In this document: positions 6,687 through 12,462 of the stretch, piece by piece | Layout: every line of letters begins with the position of its first letter | Numbering within the stretch: the first letter of the stretch is position 1 | Virus record (IMG/VR): IMGVR_UViG_3300025910_000032 | Location: 1 to 25,136 of that record | Length of the DNA: 25,136 nt | From: a virus | Reading direction: 5' to 3' (one strand) | Notes under the pieces: model-generated | Databases searched by the model: none | Told to the model about the DNA's origin: nothing | The model's input: the letters and a program-made list of their open reading frames with translations, nothing else | Made by a program: the position numbers and the translations under genes

Positions 6687-7070
6687 CTATGCCGACCGCC
6701 GCAAAAACAGCGGCGGCGGATCGTAGTAGGTTTCCTCGTAGTCCGTGATTTCCTGGGCCACGCGCACCGCCTCCGGTGAGATCAAGCCGGGACTGACGCG
6801 GGCCTGCGCGCACAAAATCTTGGCAAACAGGAAAATCTCGCCGACGTTGGAAATGTCGCTGCCGAAATTATCCAAAAGCCCGGCGGCCGCCGTGTTCGGA
6901 TCAGCCGCCGCCGGCGCTTCCTGAGCCTCCCTTCGTTGTGGAGGATCCGCGAAAGGTCCAGCCGCCGCATCGGGGCAAGGGGGCGATATCAATGCGACGG
7001 CTGTGTCCGCGGCGGAGGGTATTGGCGCCGCGGAATCGGTAAGGAATGGTGACGGAGGAAGCGCGGTCAT
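6687..7070 (-). CDS. Hypothetical early protein with disordered N-terminus
   Basis: A 127-residue protein. The first ~65 residues are rich in alanine and proline and look disordered. The C-terminal half (NFGSDISNVGEIFLFAKILC ... PEAVRVAQEITDYEETYYD) is a compact helical piece ending in PPPLFLRRSA. The ATG at 7070 was chosen because GAGGGGG lies six bases ahead; an in-frame TTG at 7088 has no such site. It is second in the leftward operon, after the probable regulator. I do not recognise the family. Confidence 0.62.
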   Translation of the reverse strand: MTALPPSPFLTDSAAPIPSAADTAVALISPPCPDAAAGPFADPPQRREAQEAPAAADPNTAAAGLLDNFGSDISNVGEIFLFAKILCAQARVSPGLISPEAVRVAQEITDYEETYYDPPPLFLRRSA

Positions 7071-7100
7071 CGCGGCCCCCTCGTCCAAGGCGCGATGATC

Positions 7101-7433
7101 TCAGCGAGATCGGCGCAACTGTGCCCGAGTGATGTCAATCGTTTCGCGATGAAACTCCGCGTCCGAAAGAACCAGAAGACTTTCAATTCGGGTGAGCCGA
7201 AGCCGAAGTTCCGAGAGTTCATTGCGCGTTTCCTTTGCCTGTTTTTGTTTCAAGGCGTCGTCGATACGCACAACTTCAGCCGGCTCAATACGACGGGCGC
7301 GGCGATACCAAATTTCATAGCAACGCGAGTATTTAAGCCCCGCCAAACGGGCACTTCTCGCAATAATGTCCTCGATCTTCTCGCCGCGATCGTGCGGCTG
7401 TGAAAGCGCTTTCAGCTTCTCCGCGACGTCCAT
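7101..7433 (-). CDS. First gene of the leftward operon, probable HTH regulatory protein
   Basis: A 110-residue basic protein. Residues ~20-55 (KIEDIIARSARLAGLKYSRC ... EIWYRRARRIEP) resemble a helix-turn-helix, in which R-x-A-x-L-x-G followed by Y-x-x-x-Y would be the recognition region. A C-terminal helix (ELSELRLRLTRIESLL) looks like a dimerising coiled coil. AAGGGGG precedes the ATG by five bases. Its promoter region carries a 16-base palindrome at 7457-7472, possibly its own operator. The regulator role is an inference from fold pattern and first-in-operon position. Confidence 0.6.
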   Translation of the reverse strand: MDVAEKLKALSQPHDRGEKIEDIIARSARLAGLKYSRCYEIWYRRARRIEPAEVVRIDDALKQKQAKETRNELSELRLRLTRIESLLVLSDAEFHRETIDITRAQLRRSR

Positions 7434-7440
7434 CTCAGCC

Positions 7441-7480
7441 CCCTTCCACAAAATTATTGTGAGCGTTCACAACGACTGCT
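7441..7480 (-). promoter_or_regulatory. Probable leftward early promoter with 16-base palindromic operator
   Basis: TTGTGA-N4-TCACAA at 7457-7472 is a perfect palindrome. On the leftward strand it directly precedes and overlaps a -10-like AATAAT, and the ribosome site AAGGGGG of the first operon gene follows within ~20 bases. The -35 is poor. A second inverted repeat CCATG-N7-CATGG lies at 7483-7499. The site probably regulates the leftward replication operon; the binding protein is unknown. Confidence 0.5.
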
Positions 7481-7505
7481 GGCCATGCTCCGAACATGGT
7501 TGCCC

Positions 7506-7682
7506 CTACGCCAGGATTAGAAAATGAAAACCGCTCTCACCGCCGCGCTGGCACTGACCGCCATGGTCATCGTCAACGTCTGGGCGCTGTTCTTCTGCTC
7601 GGTGTGCTGAAATGCGCGCCGCGTTCACCGCTTCGAAGCCGGCGGCGAGATCGCGCAGGAATGTGCGGATGATGTCAGTCAT
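7506..7682 (-). CDS. Small hypothetical protein (uncertain)
   Basis: A 58-residue frame with a convincing helical N-terminus (MTDIIRTFLRDLAAGFEAVN) but a Gly/Gln-rich, less convincing C-terminus. That C-terminus lies antisense to a possible 28-residue rightward membrane peptide (7524-7610). The ribosome site is weak. It lies between the immunity genes and the leftward operon, a place where small regulatory genes are common. Both frames cannot easily be full genes under strong selection; this one is somewhat better supported by composition. Confidence 0.35.
   Translation of the reverse strand: MTDIIRTFLRDLAAGFEAVNAARISAHRAEEQRPDVDDDHGGQCQRGGESGFHFLILA
7524..7610 (+). CDS. Possible 28-residue membrane peptide
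   Basis: The frame reads MKTALTAALALTAMVIVNVW then ALFFCSVC: a basic residue at position 2 followed by one uninterrupted hydrophobic helix and a Cys-rich end. AGGA stands about eight bases before the ATG. It could be a signal-like or toxin-like membrane peptide. It is antisense to the leftward 58-residue frame, so at most one may be functional. No recognisable family. Confidence 0.35.
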   Translation: MKTALTAALALTAMVIVNVWALFFCSVC

Positions 7683-7693
7683 GCTGACGCACT

Positions 7694-7711
7694 CGTTCCG
7701 TTTTTGGAACG
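7694..7711. promoter_or_regulatory. Inverted repeat CGTTCC-N6-GGAACG
   Basis: A perfect 6-base inverted repeat lies just upstream of the leftward 58-residue frame. It shares the GTTCC/GGAAC half-sites with the repeat at 1906-1922. No terminator-like T-run follows the stem on the leftward strand. A protein-binding site is possible; target unknown. Confidence 0.3.
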
Positions 7712-7834
7712 CAATGCACGCTGAAGTGTATTCCCCTCCCACCGAAAAAGAATTTCGGCGTTGGTGTGAATTTTATATGTCGGGAATGCTACAGTTGTGC
7801 TTTGATGACCACTCGCCCAACAAGAGGGTAGGTC

Positions 7835-8527
7835 ATGGGCACGCTTATTCGGTTTCCCCGACGACTTCATGCGCGTGCCTCTTCAGCCACAGGGATAGCT
7901 TCCAGCTTCCGCGCTGCCAACTCAGCCAAAACTTCGAGGGTGATGTCAGGCCTGCCGCGTTCGGCAGCCAATGCCACCACGGCCGCCCAGTGTGGCGCCG
8001 GGATGCCGCGCTTGCGCCAGCCGGACACGACGGACAGCAATTGCCCAAGCGCACCGGCGACCTCGCCAAGTGCACCTGGAGGCGGTGGTGAACCACCGCA
8101 AAGGTCGTCGATGAGTGAATCCCAAGTTGCCATGGGCGCGAACATAGTTTGCATGGTGCAAACCTGTCAAGAGTTTGCAACTCGCAAAACGACATTTTCC
8201 GCAGAATGTGGTGCCATTGGTTCCATGATGGACCCGCCACACCTCGTTTCTGCGCGCCTGAAGGCACTCAGGCAGGAACTCGGCTTTAAGAGCCAAGCCG
8301 CGTTCGCCGAGCGGCTGGGAATTGACAAGAGCACCTATAATCCATTCGAAACAGGCGCTCGGCCACTGACTTTCGAGACTGCCTGCCTGATCCGGCGCGA
8401 ATTCGGCATATCGATCGACTGGCTGTTCTTCGGCGATTTGCAGCAGGGCGCCATCCAGACCATGGCAAAGATCGGTCGCGGTACCGGCGCACCGCCGCCC
8501 AAAGTTCGCAAAACGGCCAATAAATAA
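7835..8527 (+). CDS. Possible long form of the XRE regulator, antisense to the leftward HTH gene
   Basis: The frame of the XRE protein stays open back to an ATG at 7835, giving 230 residues. That ATG has GAGGG six bases upstream, a better ribosome site than the internal start at 8225. The N-terminus MGTLIRFPRRLHARAS matches a pattern I recall from Bradyrhizobium-type ORFs that end in an XRE domain. Residues ~12-100 lie antisense to the leftward HTH gene and look like low-complexity shadow sequence. The two proteins may therefore share a C-terminal XRE domain, or the long form may be chance. Confidence 0.35.
   Translation: MGTLIRFPRRLHARASSATGIASSFRAANSAKTSRVMSGLPRSAANATTAAQCGAGMPRLRQPDTTDSNCPSAPATSPSAPGGGGEPPQRSSMSESQVAMGANIVCMVQTCQEFATRKTTFSAECGAIGSMMDPPHLVSARLKALRQELGFKSQAAFAERLGIDKSTYNPFETGARPLTFETACLIRREFGISIDWLFFGDLQQGAIQTMAKIGRGTGAPPPKVRKTANK
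7867..8133 (-). CDS. Leftward Cro/YdaS-like helix-turn-helix regulator
   Basis: An 88-residue protein. Residues ~28-60 (ALGEVAGALGQLLSVVSGWR then KRGIPAPHWAAVVALA) show the compact HTH of YdaS/Cro or carph-isopro-type regulators. The ATG at 8133 was chosen over those at 8145 and 8154 because a strong promoter (-35 TTGACA 8170-8165, -10 CTATGT 8147-8142) would start RNA near 8135. The upstream ATGs would thus not be transcribed, and the message is nearly leaderless. It is divergent to the XRE gene with operators 1 and 2 between, forming the probable lysis-lysogeny switch. Confidence 0.75.
   Translation of the reverse strand: MATWDSLIDDLCGGSPPPPGALGEVAGALGQLLSVVSGWRKRGIPAPHWAAVVALAAERGRPDITLEVLAELAARKLEAIPVAEEARA
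8141..8170 (-). promoter_or_regulatory. Leftward promoter with operator 1 in its spacer
   Basis: On the leftward strand a consensus -35 TTGACA (8170-8165) is followed after exactly 17 bases by CTATGT (8147-8142), or TATGTT one base further. The 17-base spacer is filled by operator site 1. A repressor bound there would directly block polymerase. The predicted start, near 8135, coincides with the start codon of the leftward HTH gene. Confidence 0.7.
8148..8162. promoter_or_regulatory. Operator site 1
   Basis: TTTGC-ATGGT-GCAAA, extending to the perfect 17-base form GTTTGCA-N3-TGCAAAC. It lies within the -35/-10 spacer of the leftward promoter. Three further copies lie at 8174, 8530 and 8561. 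The likely ligand is the XRE regulator or the leftward HTH protein. Confidence 0.75.
8174..8188. promoter_or_regulatory. Operator site 2
   Basis: TTTGC-AACTC-GCAAA, a weaker copy (two mismatches in the extended 17-base consensus). Its centre is 26 bases from that of site 1. It lies just upstream of the leftward -35 and upstream of the XRE gene's short-form start, so it may affect both directions. Confidence 0.7.
8225..8527 (+). CDS. XRE-family helix-turn-helix repressor
   Basis: A 100-residue protein whose residues ~7-70 form a classic XRE/lambda-repressor domain. LVSARLKALRQELGFKSQAA gives helices 1-2, FAERLGIDKSTYNPFETGAR the recognition helix and loop, and the end GISIDWLFFGD is the common helix-5 motif. 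There is no LexA-like peptidase part, so it resembles the small repressors of P2-like phages. No clear ribosome site precedes the ATG at 8225; 8228 is an alternative. The same frame extends upstream to 7835. Two operator copies lie on each side of the gene, suggesting it controls both arms. Confidence 0.82.
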   Translation: MMDPPHLVSARLKALRQELGFKSQAAFAERLGIDKSTYNPFETGARPLTFETACLIRREFGISIDWLFFGDLQQGAIQTMAKIGRGTGAPPPKVRKTANK

Positions 8528-8529
8528 TA

Positions 8530-8544
8530 TTTGCAGACTGCAAA
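8530..8544. promoter_or_regulatory. Operator site 3
   Basis: TTTGC-AGACT-GCAAA, one mismatch to the extended consensus. It lies just after the XRE stop codon and its centre is 31 bases (about three helical turns) from that of site 4, a spacing that would allow cooperative binding. Confidence 0.72.
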
Positions 8545-8552
8545 CTTTTCTA

Positions 8553-8582
8553 TTGACTAGTTTGCACCCTGCAAACTAAGGT
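8553..8582 (+). promoter_or_regulatory. Rightward promoter with operator 4 in its spacer
   Basis: TTGACT (8553-8558) is followed after 17 bases by CTAAGG (8576-8581), or TAAGGT one base on. The spacer is filled by operator 4, the same layout as the leftward promoter. RNA would begin near 8588, upstream of the first rightward gene at 8609. The -10 is weak, so activation or low basal activity is possible. Confidence 0.62.
8561..8575. promoter_or_regulatory. Operator site 4
   Basis: TTTGC-ACCCT-GCAAA, perfect in the extended form GTTTGCA-N3-TGCAAAC. It occupies the spacer of the rightward promoter exactly as site 1 occupies that of the leftward one. Confidence 0.75.
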
Positions 8583-8608
8583 GTCTTCGGATCAACCGGA
8601 GCGCACCA

Positions 8609-8869
8609 ATGCCCACCGCCGAGCAACGCGCCGACCACGCGCACGATTATCGCAAACACGAACCCTCCCCCCGCCACCAGAAGCGCGCCGTCTCCGTGCT
8701 CGTCGGCTATTGCTGGGGCTTAATGGGCAGCGGCGTCCTCGGCGCCGAGGTCGAAAAGCAACTCCGCGCACGCATCCGCACCGTCTGTATCGAATTCGAC
8801 ATGGAGCCCCCGCCCGAGCCGACGAAGGCCGCCGCGATTTCCTGCCTCATGTTGCGGGAGCCTGTGTGA
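8609..8869 (+). CDS. First gene of the rightward operon, function unknown
   Basis: An 86-residue protein beginning MPTAEQRADHAHDYRKHEPS, with a short hydrophobic region (VSVLVGYCWGLMGSGVLG) followed by a helical charged part. The hydrophobic part is glycine-rich and not clearly a membrane span. GGAG lies seven bases before the ATG and the operator-controlled promoter lies ~20 bases upstream, so this should be an immediate-early gene. That position is where cro- or anti-repressor-type genes are found, but no HTH is evident. It overlaps the next gene by one base (TGATG). Confidence 0.65.
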   Translation: MPTAEQRADHAHDYRKHEPSPRHQKRAVSVLVGYCWGLMGSGVLGAEVEKQLRARIRTVCIEFDMEPPPEPTKAAAISCLMLREPV

Positions 8870-9270
8870 TGGGAAAAACGTATTCCCTCGAAACCGACCT
8901 GATGCCGATCATGCGCGGGGACGTTGCACTACCGAATCCTGAGCCCATCAATCGCGATATCGGCGCTGAGATACTGCACTACAACCAGATGCGCAGCGGA
9001 TGTTCTGTGTTGCTGCCGGGAGAGACGTCCAAAAAATGGAACGTCAGTTTCTTCCTTGACAGCGGGCAAAGCGGCCAACTCTACGGCTCGGGCCTCGTTG
9101 CTTGGACGAAATGGGACAACGAGAAGCGGACCTATGCCGCTACCGGCCTGCGCTTCGCGATCTGCCAGCATACCAAGGTAGATGACCCCGGCGCGAACCA
9201 CTCGCGCGGCTGGCATCCCGGTCGCTGCTCCAAGTGCGGCCTCGACATGACAATCGACAGCGGAGACTGA
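8869..9270 (+). CDS. Hypothetical protein with C-terminal zinc-binding cluster
   Basis: A 133-residue protein. The front two thirds show alternating beta-type sequence (SGCSVLLPGETSKKWNVSFF; GSGLVAWTKWD). The end carries AICQH ... H ... GWHPGRCSKCGLDM, a Cys/His cluster able to bind zinc. GGGAG lies eight bases before the ATG. It is the second gene under the rightward early promoter. The family is not recognised; the zinc cluster suggests nucleic-acid or protein binding. Confidence 0.65.
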   Translation: MGKTYSLETDLMPIMRGDVALPNPEPINRDIGAEILHYNQMRSGCSVLLPGETSKKWNVSFFLDSGQSGQLYGSGLVAWTKWDNEKRTYAATGLRFAICQHTKVDDPGANHSRGWHPGRCSKCGLDMTIDSGD

Positions 9271-9271
9271 C

Positions 9272-9369
9272 ATGGAAATCAACGCCCACTTCGTTCGAAA
9301 AATCAGCGCCTGAACATGCTGGTGCAGTACAGCATGGAAACACTGCCCAACGTACCGGATAGGGATTGA
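9272..9369 (+). pseudogene. Possible small gene broken by a one-base frameshift
   Basis: An ATG with GGAG six bases upstream opens MEINAHFVRK and then stops after 13 residues. Moving one base at the run of five A's (9297-9301) gives a continuous frame to the TGA at 9369 (NQRLNMLVQYSMETLPNVPD), about 32-33 residues in all. An A/T indel in that run, a sequencing error, or two separate minigenes (9272-9313; ATG at 9316) would all explain it. The flanking genes are intact. Confidence 0.35.
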
Positions 9370-9371
9370 GC

Positions 9372-9572
9372 ATGACCCGCACCGTCACTGCAGAAGACGT
9401 CGCCAATGCCGTCCGCAATTTCAACGTCACGACGGATGAGGCAGCGAAGCTGATCCAGAGCTATGCCGAAGCGTTTGCTTCCGGCGAGGTGATCAAGGCG
9501 TTGGAAAAGCAGCATGCCCGCAACATGGCAATCCTCGAAACGCCGCTGATACGGAGGGCGCCCGATGCGTAA
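9372..9572 (+). CDS. Small helical protein, function unknown
   Basis: A 66-residue protein, largely helical (TAEDVANAVRNFNVTTDEAA then KLIQSYAEAFASGEVIKALE). AGGGA lies six bases before the ATG; an in-frame TTG at 9366 is a less likely start. Its end overlaps the next membrane gene by 8 bases. The pattern of two short amphipathic helices could be a protein-interaction module. No family is recognised. Confidence 0.6.
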   Translation: MTRTVTAEDVANAVRNFNVTTDEAAKLIQSYAEAFASGEVIKALEKQHARNMAILETPLIRRAPDA

Positions 9573-9696
9573 GCCCGAACACGCCGATTACACCGATTTC
9601 GCCAGCCTCGCCGAGATCGCGGTCCCCATCCTGATCGCCGAGGCCTGCGTCATGGCCGGGTTGTATCTCGCCGTCATCGCTGTGTGGGGGTGGTGA
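9565..9696 (+). CDS. 43-residue single-span membrane protein
   Basis: A short acidic N-terminus (MRKPEHADYTDFASLAEIAV) leads into one hydrophobic helix (PILIAEACVMAGLYLAVIAV) and ends in WGW. GGAGG lies seven bases before the ATG. The stop overlaps the start of the next gene (TGATG), so it is coupled to the sigma-like gene. Function unknown; candidates are exclusion or membrane-anchoring roles. Confidence 0.6.
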   Translation: MRKPEHADYTDFASLAEIAVPILIAEACVMAGLYLAVIAVWGW

Positions 9697-9947
9697 TGAA
9701 CAACCAGCATCCATCCTTCGACCTCGTCGAATCCGACGCGCGGTATTTCGACAAGATACCCGCGCCGTTCCTCGTGCCGCTCAAGCTGTTGCACCACGAG
9801 AAGATGAATTTCAGCGAGATCGCGCAGCAAACCGGACTACCGGGAGGCACGGTGCGCAGCCGCGTCCATCGTGCCCGCGCGATCATTCGGCGGCTGCGAG
9901 CGGAAGATGTGGCACGGAATGAGACGTGGCAGGAGGCGACAATATGA
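9696..9947 (+). CDS. Sigma-70 region 4-like HTH protein
   Basis: An 83-residue protein. The segment LVPLKLLHHEKMNFSEIAQQ then TGLPGGTVRSRVHRARAIIR is a textbook sigma region 4.2: helix, turn, recognition helix with T-V-R-S-R-V-x-R-A. No region 2 is present, so it cannot be a full sigma factor. It may bind the -35 element or RNA polymerase flap like other free region-4 proteins, acting as regulator or anti-sigma. Coupled by TGATG and ATGA to its neighbours. This assignment rests on motif reading. Confidence 0.72.
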   Translation: MNNQHPSFDLVESDARYFDKIPAPFLVPLKLLHHEKMNFSEIAQQTGLPGGTVRSRVHRARAIIRRLRAEDVARNETWQEATI

Positions 9948-10852
9948 AGATCGACCGTTCCGGCATCTATCGCGGCGTCACCGAGGCCGACTATCGCGCG
10001 GACCCGTGCCCGATCCCGAGCCTCACGCAATCGGCCGTCAAGATCTTGATCGAGCGCTCGCCGCATCACGTCTGGACCGCATCGCCGCGGCTCAATCCGC
10101 AGTTCGAGCCCGATGACGACACGAAGTTCGACGTCGGCAATGTCGCGCACCGGCTGATCCTGGGCCGCGGCAAGGATTTTGAGGTCATCCAGTTCGACGA
10201 TTGGCGCAAGAGCGAAGCGAAGAAGGCGCGCGAAGAAGCCGCCGCCGTCGGCAAGATCGCGGTGCTGCAGCACCAATTCGACCAAGCCGCTGGCATGACC
10301 AAGGCCGCATGGGACCAACTCATGAGGCACGAGGACAAGGACGCATTCACCGCCGGCGCCGCCGAAGTCATGATCGCGTGGCAGGAGGACGGCATCTGGT
10401 TCCGCTCGCTGATCGACTGGCTGCACGACGATCTGCGCACGGTGGATGATTACAAATCGACGGGGATGTCGGTGGCGCCGCACGTCATCGGCATTCGCGC
10501 CGAGGCTGGCGGCTGGCACATCCAGGCAGCATTTATTGAGAGAGGGCTCGATATCCTCGATCCGGCCGGTGCCGGTCGCCGCCGCTATCGCTTTATCGCG
10601 CAAGAGACCGACCAGCCGCACGCGCTCACCGTCATGCACATGAACGAATACTGGATGACGATGGGCCGCAAAAAGGTGGAGGCGGGAATTGCGCTGTGGC
10701 GGCCAGCAGTCAAACACAATTTCTGGCGCGGCTACGGCACCAAAGCTGTGATCCCCGAATATCCGGGCTTCAAAGAGAAGGTTTGGCTCGACCGCGAATT
10801 GAGCGGCGAGTTTGAACCGATGAACCAACCCGAACTGATCCGAGCAGGATGA
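9944..10852 (+). CDS. PDDEXK-type phage exonuclease (RecE/YqaJ-like)
   Basis: A 302-residue protein. Residues 62-69 hold FDVGNVAH, the G-x-x-x-H motif of RecE-type exonucleases. IWFRSLIDWL supplies D158, and VDDYKSTG supplies the D-Y-K (169-171) catalytic motif. It matches the DUF3799/PDDEXK-like exodeoxyribonuclease VIII group that resects DNA ends for annealing. AGGAGG is seven bases before the ATG, and the start shares ATGA with the sigma-like gene. The next gene is a Sak4-like ATPase, so the two likely form the phage recombination module. Confidence 0.87.
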   Translation: MKIDRSGIYRGVTEADYRADPCPIPSLTQSAVKILIERSPHHVWTASPRLNPQFEPDDDTKFDVGNVAHRLILGRGKDFEVIQFDDWRKSEAKKAREEAAAVGKIAVLQHQFDQAAGMTKAAWDQLMRHEDKDAFTAGAAEVMIAWQEDGIWFRSLIDWLHDDLRTVDDYKSTGMSVAPHVIGIRAEAGGWHIQAAFIERGLDILDPAGAGRRRYRFIAQETDQPHALTVMHMNEYWMTMGRKKVEAGIALWRPAVKHNFWRGYGTKAVIPEYPGFKEKVWLDRELSGEFEPMNQPELIRAG

Positions 10853-10853
10853 C

Positions 10854-11846
10854 ATGACCCGAACCTTTGCCGCAAAAGAAGCTGCCCGCGCGGAAGAACC
10901 GCTGTCGATCGGCATGGTTGGACCGCCCGGCGGAGGCAAAACGCTGTCCAGCCTCCGAGTGGCCAAAGGCATCCAGTCCGTTCGCGCCGGCGACATTTAC
11001 CTGATCGACACCGAGGGCGGCCGATCGCGCAAATATGCCGATCAAATCCCGTTCAAATGCGTCGAGTTTGATCCGCCGTGCCGGTCAGAGGATTTCCTCG
11101 CCGCGATCCAGCAGCAGCTTCAGTACAAGCCGGCCGCAATCATCGTCGACAGCATGTCCGACGAGCACGAGGGCCAAGGCGGCTATCTCGAATGGCACGA
11201 CGAGATGATCCCGAAAATGGGAAACAACGAGTGGGCGGCATGGGCGCGGCCGAAGGCATCCCGCAAGAAGCTGATCACCGGCCTGCTACACATCAAGACG
11301 CCGCTGATCTTCACCTTCCGCGCTCGCGAGAAAACCAAGCAGCAGGACAAGCCAGGCAGCAGCAAGAAAGAGATCATCAACATCGGTTGGCAGCCCGTCG
11401 CGCCGCTCGAGATCGTGCACGCGCTGGACCTGACCTGCATCCTGCCGCCCCGCGCCGACGGCGTGCCGGTCTGGAAGTCCGACAAGATCGGCGAAGATTT
11501 CATCATCAAGCTTCCGAACTATCTCGCGCCCTTCATCGAACAAGGCCAGCCGCTCTGCGAAGAGATGGGCGCCGCGTTCGCACGATGGGCGCAAGGGTCA
11601 GCCGCCCCGGGACCAGCCCCGGAGCACCTCCAGACCGGGGCGGCTGACGATATTCCGACCGCGGCGGATTACTGGCTGCAATGGGAAGCGCGCATCCGCG
11701 ACGCAACGCGCGCGGATCAACTCGGCCCTGTGTGGAACGCCGACAAGCAGCTTCACAAACAAATCGCGTGGACGGCGTCGCACCGCTACGAGGATCTGAA
11801 GTCGAAGGTGCTCAAGGCCGTGGAATCGATGAGGACGCCAGCATGA
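10854..11846 (+). CDS. Sak4-like RecA-fold ATPase, single-strand annealing partner
   Basis: A 330-residue protein. Walker A GPPGGGKT spans residues 23-30. A strand YLIDTEGG follows at 49-56, and the Walker B AAIIVDS at residues 94-100. A basic/helical section (KKLITGLLHIKTPLIFTFRA) resembles the RecA core. The C-terminal ~65 residues (DYWLQWEARIRDAT ... SKVLKAVES) look like the W-x-x-x-I domain seen at the end of phage recombinases. It follows the exonuclease by one base. AAA/Sak4 proteins promote annealing of resected ends together with SSB. A generic AAA ATPase role is the alternative. Confidence 0.82.
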   Translation: MTRTFAAKEAARAEEPLSIGMVGPPGGGKTLSSLRVAKGIQSVRAGDIYLIDTEGGRSRKYADQIPFKCVEFDPPCRSEDFLAAIQQQLQYKPAAIIVDSMSDEHEGQGGYLEWHDEMIPKMGNNEWAAWARPKASRKKLITGLLHIKTPLIFTFRAREKTKQQDKPGSSKKEIINIGWQPVAPLEIVHALDLTCILPPRADGVPVWKSDKIGEDFIIKLPNYLAPFIEQGQPLCEEMGAAFARWAQGSAAPGPAPEHLQTGAADDIPTAADYWLQWEARIRDATRADQLGPVWNADKQLHKQIAWTASHRYEDLKSKVLKAVESMRTPA

Positions 11847-11959
11847 GACCGCAGGAAACACGCGGCGAGACCATCGCATGGGCGGGCATCTGGCTTTCGT
11901 TCGCGGTGATCTCGGTGACGGTGATCTGGTGGTGGTTTGCCGCAGCTAGCGGCTCTTGA
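11843..11959 (+). CDS. 38-residue membrane miniprotein
   Basis: A short charged N-terminus (MRPQETRGETIAW) is followed by a tryptophan-rich single membrane helix (AGIWLSFAVISVTVIWWWFA). The ATG shares ATGA with the recombinase stop. Coupling to a recombination gene is curious but such miniproteins are common in phage operons. No function is recognisable. Confidence 0.58.
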   Translation: MRPQETRGETIAWAGIWLSFAVISVTVIWWWFAAASGS

Positions 11960-11972
11960 AGGGATAGCATTG

Positions 11973-12404
11973 ATGTCCTACGACGCCTGTAGCTGCGATT
12001 ATGACGCGCCGTCGTTTCATTCGTCGCGGATGGTCAAGGCTCGCAAGCCCCATAAATGCTACGAATGCCGAGGGATCATCCCGTCTGGCGAAGCCTACGA
12101 ACGGATTGCCGGCGTCTGGGACGGTGAGTTTAGCATGTTCAAGACTTGCGTGCGGTGCAGTGAATTGCGCCAGTGGGCTCGCATTTCGGTCCCTTGTTTC
12201 TGCTGGATTTACGGCGATCTCCACGAAAACGTCCGCGATATGGTGACTGAGGTACGCAGCGATGTGCCGGCAGGTTTTGTCTTTGAGTGGGGACGCCGGA
12301 TGATCCGGATCGAGCGCCATCGATACGGCGAACACTGGCCTCGCAAATTCAAGAACAATCGGCCACCAAGATCAGCCATGGAAATATCCACGGATGGTCC
12401 ATGA
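11973..12404 (+). CDS. Cys-rich zinc-binding phage protein
   Basis: A 143-residue protein. The order is C-x-C in SYDACSCDYD, then KCYECRGIIPSGEAY (C-x2-C) and MFKTCVRCSELRQW (C-x2-C), with PCFCW further on. It looks like a zinc ribbon with two C-x2-C knuckles about 30 residues apart. The C-terminus is basic. AAGGGA lies eight bases before the ATG at 11973; an upstream in-frame start (11937) lacks this. Function unknown, possibly nucleic-acid binding. Confidence 0.72.
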   Translation: MSYDACSCDYDAPSFHSSRMVKARKPHKCYECRGIIPSGEAYERIAGVWDGEFSMFKTCVRCSELRQWARISVPCFCWIYGDLHENVRDMVTEVRSDVPAGFVFEWGRRMIRIERHRYGEHWPRKFKNNRPPRSAMEISTDGP

Positions 12405-12462
12405 CTCTCGCGCATAGGCAAACGAAGCTCGACGCCCCGGCAAAATGATACAGGAGAGATAG

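Noticed and set aside
7612-8091. Rightward 159-residue open frame
   Set aside because: It lies antisense to the leftward HTH gene and a 58-residue frame, with no ribosome site and low-complexity composition.
9674-10996. A 440-residue leftward open frame
   Set aside because: It runs antisense to the exonuclease and sigma-like genes, is rich in Arg/Ala/Pro-type shadow composition, and has no ribosome site or domain. The rightward genes have clear motifs.
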